Positions 11,335 to 20,761 of a DNA stretch of 64,000 nt are shown one piece after another; the first letter of the stretch is position 1; each line of letters starts with the position of its first letter. Both the position numbers and the translations under genes were made by a program. Under the pieces are notes generated by a model. It did no database searches, had not been told where the DNA came from, and was given only the letters and a program-made list of their open reading frames with translations. The stretch comes from Branchinecta lynchi (lineage: Eukaryota; Arthropoda; Branchiopoda; Anostraca; Branchinectidae), in assembly GCA_023053575.1 (NCBI GenBank), contig JAKZAP010000018.1:17016202-17080201 (forward strand), in the 5' to 3' direction.

Positions 11335-11660
11335 AACTTGTCTTTCGTATAATACTAATGCAACCTATATACTTCAAGAACCACTCCACATATATCCAAA
11401 CCAGGAGACCCCAATTTCGTAAGGTACATTCTAAACCCTCTAACAAAACCACACTGATTTTAGCACTTGCCGTGTTTTGCTACCTTCGATGTGTATCACA
11501 CTGTCGACGGTTGTCTGCGAGAAGTTTTTCCATCAGAAAAATCGGTTATGCATATTTTATCCCTGTTTTCGCTGTAAGTCAACGGGTTTCGGAAAAGGCT
11601 TAAAACAGCCAAAACCGTGGTTTATTTGTTGAAAGCACAGCCTAGTTCTATCCAAATATT
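11335..11660 (+). repeat. TTAAAGGAC-type dispersed repeat (copy 2, left end lost)
   Basis: Carries TATAATACTAATGCAACCT, GGAGACCCCAATTTCG, GTTTTGCTACCTTCGATGTG and AACAGCCAAAACCGTGG in the same order as the 3851 copy. Confidence 0.6.
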
Positions 11661-11694
11661 TTAAAATATGTAAGCTGAAGAGTAAATAGTGCAA

Positions 11695-11760
11695 GGCCCA
11701 GTACCAGGAAGCAAATGCCCCTGAAAAATGAAGACTTTGATTAGTATATCATTAAGAACT
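11695..11760 (-). pseudogene. Partial duplicate of SLC44A exon h start with its acceptor
   Basis: The block AGGCCCAGTACCAGGAAGCA with AATGCCCCTGAAAAATGAAG and TTTGATTAGTATA repeats 11270-11335 with a few substitutions, about 425 bp away and in the same orientation. It includes about 30 bp of exon and the acceptor but no donor, so it cannot make a complete exon. It could act as a decoy 3' splice site. Confidence 0.7.
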
Positions 11761-11940
11761 GTATGTACAAACAAGACCAATGTTTCGATGGGATCCTAAA
11801 GGCGAATATTCATTGGACTTGACCATCGGGTCTTGTAAATTTCCAGTCTTCGACAGATTCCCTAGGCATGTTATGTGTCATCTAATTAACCACTTGATCA
11901 GATGAAACAGGCAATTCCTTTCTGCCAGGCTACGACCCAG

Positions 11941-12217
11941 AGCCTCGTTTTTGTTGCATGCTGCAGGTCCACTTCTCGGCCGATTCCGGACCGATTCTTT
12001 CTACATCCGTTTTTGCACTGCGGCGCTTCCGAGGAAGACGGCAGCGCTTCTCGAGAATCACGGACTTGCTCCCCGACCAAGTCCGTGCTTCCCTGCAAGA
12101 TGCTGCAGCGCTGCCGCTTCAACCAAGAAGAAAGTGAATCCAAAAACGCATTTTATGCTAAAGCAAAGAAGTGCTGCAGCAGCGATGCGGCAGCGCTATT
12201 ACAACAAAAACGAGGCT
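11941..12217. mobile_element. AGCCTCG MITE (copy 1), TSD CAG
   Basis: Termini AGCCTCGTTTTTGTTGCA and its inverse; CAG on both sides (11938-11940, 12218-12220). The interior is a near-palindrome with GCAGCGC and the inner hairpin CACGGACTTG...CAAGTCCGTG. Open frames across it on both strands are palindrome by-products. Confidence 0.85.
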
Positions 12218-12289
12218 CAGATAATAGTCGAAAACTCATAGGTATCTACACACACCATACAAAACTTATAGTTAAAAAGAAATTTCCAA

Positions 12290-12480
12290 TTTTTGTCGAC
12301 AACATTAAAACTACAAATCAATCAACTTCAAAATCAAAATCAAAATCGTTTTAACTCTCCACAATAGCACACAGCTAGCTTCGGATTGTCAACATTACAA
12401 CGGATTACAATCATAATACAATACATTCAAAGATTTGTCGAGTTAAAATGCTTAATAAAATAAGGGACTATGCACAGTTT
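12290..12480 (-). mobile_element. LINE 3'-end fragment, antisense, with (TTTGAT)n tail
   Basis: CAAAATCAAAATCAAAATCG at about 12333-12350 is the inverse of a simple-repeat LINE tail. The AT-rich sequence after it has no coding match, as expected of a 3' UTR fragment on the minus strand. Confidence 0.45.
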
Positions 12481-12610
12481 CCCGTATTTGGCCGGTTTCA
12501 GCGGAACTATCCACCCTAGCTGAAAAATAATAGCATATCTAGAGCACCATGTTCTATTACCACAGCGTCAACCACTAGACTCTTTCCTGGGCAAATCTTA
12601 ATATGTTCCG

Positions 12611-12815
12611 AGGGGTTACCCACTATCGATTTTAGTGCGGAGCGTGTGCACGGTGCCTGGTCGGCGCCGGCACCAGCCGGAAGCGGTTGTCACGTTTTAA
12701 AACATTAACATCAGCATATTTAGATGCGTCTATCGCCTAATTTGTGGCCGGCACTGCTGGTTTCGGCAGATGCCAGGGAAGGGTGTGCGGCAGGTGCCGG
12801 GGAGTGGGTAACCCC
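12611..12815. mobile_element. MITE with AGGGGTTACCCACT termini
   Basis: AGGGGTTACCCACT at the left and AGTGGGTAACCCCT at the right form a 14-bp perfect inverted repeat. The GC-rich interior has GCCGGCAC and its inverse. No coding capacity. Confidence 0.65.
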
Positions 12816-13309
12816 TTGATACGTTTTCATATTTCCGGTTTTGCCCATAGGAAGGCACGACAGTACTTCCTGATTCATTATTCAATCCACAACGCTAGAA
12901 GTTAAGGTATTAAGCCTATCCAAGAGCTGGACCTAAATTTGTCCTTGAAAAGTCGAAGCTCGTTTGGAAGTTATCGTGATCATAGAGATAAACGGACCTT
13001 GGTATCCCTCACGGATTCGGGATCCCCAAAACGGATTCAAATCCTGTCGTCCTGAGTTTCAGCCATCAATCAAAGAAAGTATCCCTTAATCAATTAAAAT
13101 AATATTAAATACGAGTCACTCGACAGGCCGGCGAACACAAAAGCGAGGGAGGGAGGGACTAGCTTTGCCTCGCGACATTCTCAGTAGGCAATTCCAACTC
13201 ATTAAGCAGATGACAAATCTTTCCGGCGCCACTGCTGCTTTACATTATCACAAGCGATCAACGGTGGCACAGGAGCTGCCGGCTTATAGAGTGACTACCC
13301 CCCCCCCGT

Positions 13310-13830
13310 CATATTGAACGTGTCCGAAAGCTTTCTGGTGCTGTAAATGCTGCATTAATGCTGCATTTCCTTTTCTTTTTTTGTGCGAAAGCAGTTACCT
13401 TTTTTTCTTCTCTGACACTTCTAGAATACCAAAATATAAGTCAGGAAGAAGAAGAAGAAATAAGAATGAACTGTATAAAGCTGACAAAATGGATCAGTTA
13501 CTGATATCCAACCTTCTTATCCTTCCTTTCTTCGTTGGCCATGACAGCCAGTTGTCTTAGAATTTGGAATGTATGCCGAATTGTCAGTTGTCTTTTTGAA
13601 TTAGTTATGTTTGCCGCCGAAAACACTGAGAGAATCGCCGTACTCTCCAGTTTCTTCTTGAAACTTCAGCATAAGATTTAGCATTCTTGCTGAATTTTTC
13701 GATGAATTTTATGCTGAATTAATGCTGCATTAATTGAGCGAAAATTTAAGTCCGAAAGCGAAATGCTCCATAAAATGCTGAATAAATTCAGCATTTTCGT
13801 TCGTTTCGGAGCTTTCAGACACGTTCTTTC
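13310..13830. mobile_element. Palindromic MITE with GTGTCCGAAAGCTTTC-type termini
   Basis: GTGTCCGAAAGC at 13320 faces GCTTTCAGACACG at 13810-13825. Internal TGCTGCATTAATGCTGCAT and CTGAATAAATTCAGCAT palindromes occupy both arms. It lies about 30 bp on the intron side of exon g's donor. Confidence 0.5.
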
Positions 13831-13861
13831 AGACACGTTCATTGACAAAAATGATACGTAC

Positions 13862-14033
13862 CAGCAAGCACAAGCTCGGCTAGGGAGGTAGCGAAGCACA
13901 TGCCCCAGAAGAATCCAAAGAGGTTGTAGGCATGGAGGCCATAGATTGAATTATCTCCGGGGGAAAACATGCACTTAATTGACTCGCAATGGCAAGTTTC
14001 ACGGAAGATCTCTGGCAAGCAAAGGCTGTTGTT
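13862..14033 (-). CDS. SLC44A: SLC44A exon g (large extracellular loop and TM6)
   Basis: Fifty-seven codons plus one base. A cysteine-rich loop (CLPE, CHCESIKC) is followed by the helix HAYNLFGFFWGMCFATSLAE and VLAG, matching family NLQIYGVLGLFW..LGQCVLAG. Acceptor ATTTTCTTTCAG, donor G/GTACGT. The leaving base plus two bases of exon h gives the Gly of VLAG. Confidence 0.93.
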
Positions 14034-14250
14034 CTGAAAGAAAATAGGTTAATACAGATGAAAAAAATGGTGTTAGTTTCTTATCATCATAAAGTCCACT
14101 TGTCTTGTTTCCGCTTTTCACTTGTCGAAATTATGTCATAACCATACATTGACGGAGAAGTTCAAAATTCAAGATGTTTTACCCTTTTGGATGTTTCTTC
14201 GTCGCTATCAAAAATCACTGACAACAGAGCCCAACCAGTGCACGACTTTC

Positions 14251-14490
14251 TCTACTTCTCCCTGGCCGAAAATTGAAAATTGGTGAATTTTTCTGTGTCT
14301 TTATGTACTATATTTATTATCTTTCATTTAAGAAATGGCGGGTTATAAATAAATTACTTATCCACTTCTTTCTCCACTTCTCCCTGGCCGAAAATTGAAA
14401 ATTGGTGAATTTTTCTGTGTCTTTATGTACTATATTTATTATCTTTCAAAGAAATGGCGGGTTATAAATAAATTACTTACTTACTAAGAA
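14251..14490 (+). repeat. 122-bp tandem duplication ending in LINE-like tail
   Basis: CTYCTCCCTGGCCGAAAATT through GGCGGGTTATAAATAAATTAC occurs twice, starting at 14251 and 14373. Like 355-706, this is a duplicated 3' segment ahead of an ATAAATAAATTACTTACTTAC tail. Confidence 0.6.
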
Positions 14491-14814
14491 TCGGCTGACT
14501 CCTATTCCCACCAAGAACTAAAAGCATTCTTCCAATCCTATCTCCTCTATTAGCATTATGCACTGTTTTATCTGTTGTTTTGTTCTTCGTATGATTGTTT
14601 GGACGGCCCCAGTTGGCACTTAGTTCAATAAACCAAATATGGCTAATTTAAAATCAAATCAACTATTTCTGGGGGGCAAACTAACTTCGTAGCTTCATTC
14701 CACGGAAGATTCTCGGGTTGGTAGTTCTCCTTTGCAAATAGCTTTTTCCCAAAGTTAAGTATCAGTTCTTTTCTTTGGTTGTAAAAGAGGCTCGGTATTC
14801 TCAACACGGGAAAC

Positions 14815-15110
14815 CCGATGAAAAATTTATCTCAAACAGTAGTATGAAGTTGTACGAAAAAGTAGCATGCAGTACGAACTGGTGCTACTACATGGTTCTA
14901 TGTCAAGGCTACCGTGTTACTGCATTCTACTGCTTGATAGTATTGGCAAGACTGGAATCTACTGTAGCAAGATAGGATGCTACTGGATACTACTACTTAA
15001 GATTGGCCTAGTCTGAGGCACATTAAATTATAGTATTCTTTACTATTACATATCAATACATGCCACTTTTTCGTAACTATCATACAACTACGCTGGCTAC
15101 AAATTTTTCA
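14815..15110. mobile_element. CCCGATGAAAAATTT MITE (copy 2)
   Basis: Starts CCCGATGAAAAATTTATCTC; the right end has decayed to AATTTTTCATCACACC. The AGTTGTACGAAAAAGTAGCATG block and TACTAC triplets match the other copies. Confidence 0.7.
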
Positions 15111-15260
15111 TCACACCTATCTGGTCGCGTGACTAATAGCCAGGTCCCATTTTAATTATCAATTCGCGTTTCTGTACGGATTCTAGATCTTCCGACAGAT
15201 AAACCGTGCTCTGTACTTCGGGTCCCAGTTCTTGACACTACAGTAAGGAAATAGACTTAC

Positions 15261-15435
15261 AAAGTACGCAGGGCAGCTACAGGTGGCGTTGGTGTCATTC
15301 TGCTTTAGGATTTTGTAAGTTCCGCCACTAGATGAGATTCCAACAGTGACAGCGACGAAGTAAGCAGCGAAGCCCAACTGCAGCAGGTAGGGGATGACGG
15401 GGAAGAGAAGAGTAAACGGCATGGCCCCAACACCC
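15261..15435 (-). CDS. SLC44A: SLC44A exon f (TM5 and following loop)
   Basis: One entering base and 58 codons, beginning GVGAMPFTLLFPVIPYLLQLG, the family's AVGxxPSTLLFPLxTxxLL block, then a helix and a loop with NDTNATCSCPAYF (two sequons, two cysteines). Acceptor TTTTTTCCCTCAG, donor TTT/GTAAGT. Leaves in phase 0 as exon g requires. No sign of decay. Confidence 0.93.
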
Positions 15436-15927
15436 CTGAGGGAAAAAAGAGGACTGAGCGACTGCCGAAGAAAATCCGAAGAAACTCCTCCTATTGTGCT
15501 GAACCTCTTATCAAAGTCAACACAAATGCTTGGTAACTAACGCACCGCTTCACATTGACGCGTTGAGCCTTTGACACTGAGAGACGCACCTTAACGCCAC
15601 GCTGACGTACGCATCACATTTTTTAGTGGAGATGGATGTTTTTAAAGGACACCTGAATGAATAGTACCAAGTATCATCCCTATCTGTATGACTTCCGTTA
15701 AGATTGCGTATACATTGTCCGTTAACAAATTGTGTTTCCAAGCTATGATTTTGCTCCATTTTGCATCTGTCCTTATTTCAGTACCGAACAATTTTAGAAA
15801 TGAACAAATGTCTCCAATCAACCCTTCTTCTAGAATATTTTTTAACCAGTTAAGCCCAAACTTATATCTAGAAGAAACTCCAATACGATCCGGCCAGCGC
15901 TGTACAAGATTTGAATTAATTGCGCTT

Positions 15928-15929
15928 TT

Positions 15930-15962
<33 letters not shown>

Positions 15963-16015
15963 TTATTTCAGCGTAAGCCATATAAACAACACAAAAAGTT
16001 AAAATATAACAAGCG
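15928..16015 (-). mobile_element. 5'-truncated copy of the 49-kb LINE (3' end only)
   Basis: (AAT)n followed by AACACTTTTTATTTCAGCG and TAAGCCATATAAACAACAC is the exact inverse of the tail region at about 52460-52552. TAAAATATAACAAGCG is tandemly doubled at its 5' side. Confidence 0.8.
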
Positions 16016-16065
16016 AGTTTAAAATATAACAAGCGGGATGTCTGCATTTTGAGTCTGCATTTCCC

Positions 16066-16272
16066 GATGAAAAATTCTTTGACTGTGTAGTTGTATGGTA
16101 GTTGTACGAAAAAGTTGCATGTTGATATGTAACCCCCGACTGGGTTAATCTTACGTAGCAGTATACGATTGCATACAGTTTGCTAGTAGTAGCATGCAGT
16201 GGCAACAGTTACTACTACATGCAACGTTTTCGTACAAATCCATACGACTAATTCTCGAAAAATTTTCATCGG
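16066..16272. mobile_element. CCCGATGAAAAATTT MITE (copy 3)
   Basis: CCCGATGAAAAATTCTTTG ... AAAATTTTCATCGGG with AGTTGTACGAAAAAGTTGCA and its inverse. Shorter than the other copies. Confidence 0.7.
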
Positions 16273-16989
16273 GGTGCAAACCCCCAGAAACGAACATCCC
16301 AATTTTGAAAACGTCACGCTTAGGAGAAGAATGCTCTCCGTGGCCATGTCTTTAAATGCATTCTCCATGGCGTGGGTAAATATGGTTTCATTGTTCAGGT
16401 TCCTTTAAGAAAAAACGGAGTAAAACCTACTAATGACAAAGAAAAATTTACTAATGGTGAAAGAAACGAGAATTCAGCAGAAGAACGAGAAATGATAATG
16501 AGCATCCAGAGTGAAAGCTTCTCGCGCAGGTGTAAAAGAACGCTGCGCAACCTACGCAACGAAAGACAAACGCATCAGCAACGTATCTCAACGACGCGTC
16601 AATGTGAAAGTGGCTCTTCGCCATACGATATGACTCCCTTTATCTTTTTGGACTCTACCCCCTGCTGAAGAAAAAGGATTTGGTAGCTCTTCGAACTTCA
16701 TAATCCCGGTATTGTAGATTTCCCCTTTAACTTCCAGTTTGATACAAAAATCGTTAAATCAATTATAACAGACTTGAGCTTCCTGATGTTCCTCGACCCA
16801 GCATGACAACCCCCCCCCCCCTCCCGACCAGTTGATTTTATTGCAGACCCGCTGATTCCAATCATTTGACTGGTCGGGACCGATGCGTTTTTGTTCTTTT
16901 TTTATTCTCACCCGCGACGGAACGAACTCCACTACAGCAAAGACAATAAAACCTAATCAGGAGGGGGGAATGACAGATATTATCATTTT

Positions 16990-17460
16990 TAAAGCGCATG
17001 CTTTTAAAGTTTAACTGAAAAGGGCTGAAATAGGACACTCTAGTTGCCCATCACTCATTCACTTAAATTGACAGGAAGACCCGCTGAAAATGCGTTACTT
17101 CGTTGTTCCGCTATTCACGAATAATCGATTTTCAAATAGTGGAATTTCCGTCTGATGCGGTACCTCTATGCGCTTGTATCTGTGATGTATGCCTTACGAG
17201 AAAGATTTATGATTTTTTTTTTCAGGCACTAAGCAGTCTTCACCAAGCTAGTGCCCACTGAAAAGCCACGTTTGTGCTGAGCTTAAAATTTTCCGCGTTA
17301 CAGAAGAATTTACGTAGTGAGGACGGCCGCAGATATTCTGAACGTCATTGCTAGAGCAGATAGTGGAAATAAAAAAAAATCCCTTAGCAGAATCCAAATA
17401 ATTATGTGTACTCAATTAAATGACACAAAAATAAGTTAAACTTCAAGCTTAGAAGTGATT
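16990..17460 (-). repeat. Dispersed repeat; empty-site copy of 38990-40445
   Basis: TTTAACTGAAAAGGGCTG, CACGAATAATCGATTTTCA, GAACGTCATTGCTAGAGCAG and ACACAAAAATAAGTTAAAC occur inverted and in order at 38990-40445. At about 17165-17175 this copy reads continuously where the other holds a 961-bp insertion. Confidence 0.65.
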
Positions 17461-17842
17461 ATGTGTGAAGTAGTTTATTTATCTACTCTCTACTCTCTTA
17501 CTCGATTTGCGTCAAACTTTTTGTTCCACGAAAGTGCCATGAATAATACCAAAACCGCACTACCTGTCACTTCCTTCAAGTTCTAAATCGCGGAGTTCAA
17601 GTTCCGCAACGCTAGGATTCTCAAACCCTTCAAATGAGCATTATAAATAATCAGAGCATATTTGTGAGCTTTAGATGTAAACTTGAAAACACTGCATCCT
17701 TACTAATGTTTCGAGTTTGTTCCTTCATTGTATCATCTTTCTAGTTCAAAATCAGTTGCAACTAAGGATGGCATGTTAAATGTCTGAAAACTTGTCTGAC
17801 ATTGATCATGGAACACAACAGACGATGGGTTTGTATGAATTC
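17461..17842. other. Intronic sequence, nothing supported
   Basis: No convincing coding frame or repeat boundary recognised. A short microsatellite-like CTACTCTCTACTCTC is at about 17480-17500. Confidence 0.35.
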
Positions 17843-18145
17843 CCGATGAAAAATTTATCTCAAAATAGTTGTACGAAAAAGTAGCATGCAGTGCAGTACG
17901 AGCTGATGCTACTAAATGCTTGTATGTCAAGGCTACCTTATTACTTCATTCTACTGCATGCTACTATTAGCAAGACTGGATGCTATTATAACAAGACAGA
18001 ATGCTACTGGATACTACTGCTTAAGATTGGCCTAGTCTGAGGCCCATTAAATGAAAGTATTCTTTGCTATTATATATCCGTCCATGCAGTTTTTTCGTAC
18101 AACTATCATACAACTACGCAGGCTACAAATTTTTCATCGGGAAGC
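17843..18145. mobile_element. CCCGATGAAAAATTT MITE (copy 4)
   Basis: Complete copy: CCCGATGAAAAATTTATC ... GGCTACAAATTTTTCATCGGG, with TAGTTGTACGAAAAAGTAGC near the left and its inverse near the right. Confidence 0.78.
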
Positions 18146-19575
18146 TATAACTGAAGGCTCGAATAGGTTGGAGGAGTCCGGGATGAGCAACTAGGATGGG
18201 ATGTTTAAATGTCTAAAATCGTGTCTGGCCCTGAAAACGGACCACACAGGATGCGTTTGTATGAGATAAGAGCCGATGTGCGTGCGTGAATAGCTAAATA
18301 TGAGGTTGTAATCCCTCATGTCGGTCCGTCGGGAGGCTGTCGACGTGCCTTTTTTCAGATCTATGTTTAACGCGAAGGTATAGTGGTTGGTTTGATATGT
18401 ATGAACCTGAAATCAGTTATGCTATGATAGTTTCTGAACATACCGATCTCTCTCTCTCTCCCTCTCAGCTCTGTCGTCGCAAAATGTTTTGTACCGTTTT
18501 TAGTGGAGTGTTCCTTGGAACAATTCACTACTGCGAGCGCTGAAGCAGCTTTCGGCTTTCGGTTTTAGGTTGGAGCTCATAACTCGTGAACCTGTGCAAG
18601 TATCAAGTTCAAACTTGGTACACTAGTGGGTATTGGGGTCTAGTTGTGCCTTTTGGGGGTTCCATCCCCCACTCCAACCCGGTTCAGGGGCAAATGGGCC
18701 GAGGTAAAGTTCGTTACCGGTGACAGGAATCAACAGGTATCAAGTTGAAACTTGGTAGGTTTGTAGGTTTGTGAGAATTGGGGTATCATTTTACTTCTTA
18801 TGGGTCCTTGAACTTGACAATAACTGGAGATAAAATTGCCCATGAAATTTTTTTTTGACCCGTGACTGGAATCAAACTCTAAGCTGGCATCCCTGAGAAA
18901 AAAGAGGTGTAAATACTCATTTTGATGGGTCCCGACCCCCAACCCCACCCACCCGTTCATGGGCGGCTGAGACCAGATTTCCCATGAGTGTATGAGATAT
19001 GAGTATGACCATGAGTATTCTATTCAAGTATTTCAAGTATTTATTTACGTACTAAAATTATATAACACTGGACAACTTGGTCTATTGGCCTAGAAGGAAA
19101 ATAATCTTGTGTAGGCTATGGCAGGTCTCAAGTCCAACTCTTGTAAATATCTATCGATGATGATTTTGGTGAAACAGCAGCAAATAATACGACGTGACGT
19201 ACTTTAATCTTTACAGAACAGTTGGAAACTAGACTGTTTTGTCATATGATCGATGATATGCCGCTCTTAATGAATTGAGACAAAGGGGGTATTATATAGG
19301 CTGCTACGATTTGATTTATTGCACTTGTTATTACCTTGCTAATGGAAAGAGGTTTAAAGGGTTGGACTGGCTGTCGGACCATTGTTGGAACTCAAGCTAT
19401 TCGTGCAAGATCTTCAACATTTCTTTGGATTTATACTTGTGGTTTGTTTACATTTAAAGCTTTTAAAGTGGGATGAGTACAAATTAGGTTATTTCAATAC
19501 TCATTTGGTTATTAGAAATGTGACATGTCTTGGTTCTAAAGCTGTATGTATATAAAATGTGAACATTTTACTTCT
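18146..19575. other. Intronic sequence, no gene supported
   Basis: Contains a (CT)n run at 18450-18465 and repeated phrases TATCAAGTTGAAACTTGGTA (18600, 18735) followed by TTGGGGT and CCCCACYCC, suggesting a degenerate tandem repeat at 18590-18965. The remainder is AT-rich without open frames of note. Confidence 0.4.
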
Positions 19576-19712
19576 ATATCCAGGGGGGGGGGGGGCCTCC
19601 CGAAATGTACACAAATAATTGTTTTTTAGAACCTCTGATCCATGTCTTTTTTGTACTTTCTGGTCCGACCCAAGGGAAACCCCGAAATAAATTCCTGGAT
19701 CCGAGCCTCCCG
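19576..19712. mobile_element. Poly-G hAT-like MITE (copy 3, truncated)
   Basis: TATCCAGG plus a G run, then the inverse of the GTCGGACAAAAAAG segment and GAAATAAATTCCTGGATCCG. The outer left terminus is lost and the right end is cut into by a CCCGATG MITE. Confidence 0.6.
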
Positions 19713-19966
19713 ATGAAAATTTTTTAGAGAATTAGTTTTATGGAGTTGTACGAAAAAGTAACATGCAGTAGTAACTGTCGCCACTGCATGCTACTACTAG
19801 CAAATTGAATGCTGCTACGGCAAGACTGGATGCTATCGGAACTACTACTTAAGATTAACCCAGTCGGAGGCATGTTAAATCACTGTATTCCATACTACAT
19901 ATCAATACATGCAACGTTTTTCGTACAACTACCATACAACTACACAATCAAAGAATTTTTTATTGG
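19713..19966. mobile_element. CCCGATGAAAAATTT MITE (copy 5)
   Basis: CCCGATGAAAATTTTTTAG ... AATTTTTTATTGGG; AGTTGTACGAAAAAGTAACATG and its inverse present; right terminus diverged. Confidence 0.65.
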
Positions 19967-20019
19967 GCCGGTCTGAAGAGATCATCGAGACTATCCTAAC
20001 TGAAAGAAAACCTAATAAT

Positions 20020-20491
20020 AGATGCGTTTTTGTTCGGCTATTGCCTTTCCCTTTTCGGCTTTATTTAGCATTTGTCAAGTCTTTCTGAACATTTTCGCGT
20101 TTTTGCAAGTCGCCGTTTCTACTAAGGACTTCTCTCTTTTCTTGGACGAAAACACAATTTTGACAAATGCCATTTTAGTTGTATTTAATGTGTACTATAC
20201 ACTGTCCATCTTAAATATCCGGGATAGTCTTCAAAAACTGCTAAAGATTTTGACTCAAATCCATCTTTTGTTGGATTCTGAATCGCGAAGCAAAAGCCAA
20301 AAGGAGAGCGTAACTTGGTCACCTACCAAGTTTGCCTTTTTGCAAAAAGCCGAGGGAAAAGGCGAAAGTCGGAGTTTGCCTTTTTGACAAAAGGGAAATT
20401 GTCAAACAGTGCTTGGAACCATTTTACGAAAACGCAAAAAAAGTAAAAAGCCGTCGAAAAGGCGAGTGAAAAGTCGAACGAAAACGCAACA
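20020..20491. mobile_element. MITE of AGTTGCGTTTTTG superfamily, TTTTCGGC subtype, at a splice donor
   Basis: Left end AGATGCGTTTTTGTTCGGC, right end GTCGAACGAAAACGCAACA, with AAT on both sides (20017-20019, 20492-20494). The interior carries CTTTTCGGC and its inverse GCCGAAAAGGCG. On the minus strand it begins ten bases into the intron after exon e; its target duplication starts at intron base +7. Confidence 0.8.
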
Positions 20492-20500
20492 AATGTTTAC

Positions 20501-20732
20501 CTGCTAGCGTGAGCGATCAGTGCGACCGCGAGCACAATCCTCTTTCTCAAGAAGATGAGCATAAGCAGGAACACGACGAACAGAACTGCCAGTACGATCA
20601 TGAAGAACATCCAAGTCCCACTCAGCTGCAGGTAGTAGTTAAAGTTGGTGGTAAACTCAACAGCAAAAGGGGAAGCGTTGCTCTCAGGGATCATTTTCAG
20701 AAGTTCGTATTGAGTATACGAGTAATAGAAAC
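20501..20732 (-). CDS. SLC44A: SLC44A exon e (loop and TM4, LIFLRKRI motif)
   Basis: Two entering bases, 76 codons and two leaving bases. It encodes FYYSYTQYELLK, then FTTNFNYYLQLSGTWMFFM, then a long helix ending in LIFLRKRI, a hallmark of SLC44 proteins, followed by VALIAHAS. The acceptor is TTTACTTGCAG. The donor is AGCAG/GTAAAC, weak at +5/+6; a MITE target duplication starts at intron base +7, so the donor context was probably altered by the insertion. Together with exon f it rebuilds an Arg codon. Confidence 0.93.
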
Positions 20733-20761
20733 CTGCAAGTAAATATTAGCAAGTAAAAATA

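Larger units (their letters stand above)
15545..16625. mobile_element. GACGCG-type MITE split by later insertions
   Basis: The left part CTTCACATTGACGCGTTGAG (15547) and right part AACGACGCGTCAATGTGAAAG (16590-16612) are inverse ends of an element also seen at 56648-57023. Between them sit other insertions, including a LINE end (15928-16015) and a CCCGATG MITE (16066-16272). Confidence 0.5.

Noticed and set aside
11898..12354. Overlapping open frames of 81-150 codons on both strands, with relatives at 28217-28560 and 42741-43195
   Set aside because: All fall inside the AGCCTCG MITE copies; a near-palindrome gives similar frames on both strands.
16290..16401. Possible extra SLC44A exon on the minus strand (AFKDMATESILLL after a pyrimidine-rich AG)
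   Set aside because: Exon e joins exon f in phase with the expected family sequence, leaving no room for it; the supposed acceptor lies in a repeat also found at 56840-56950.
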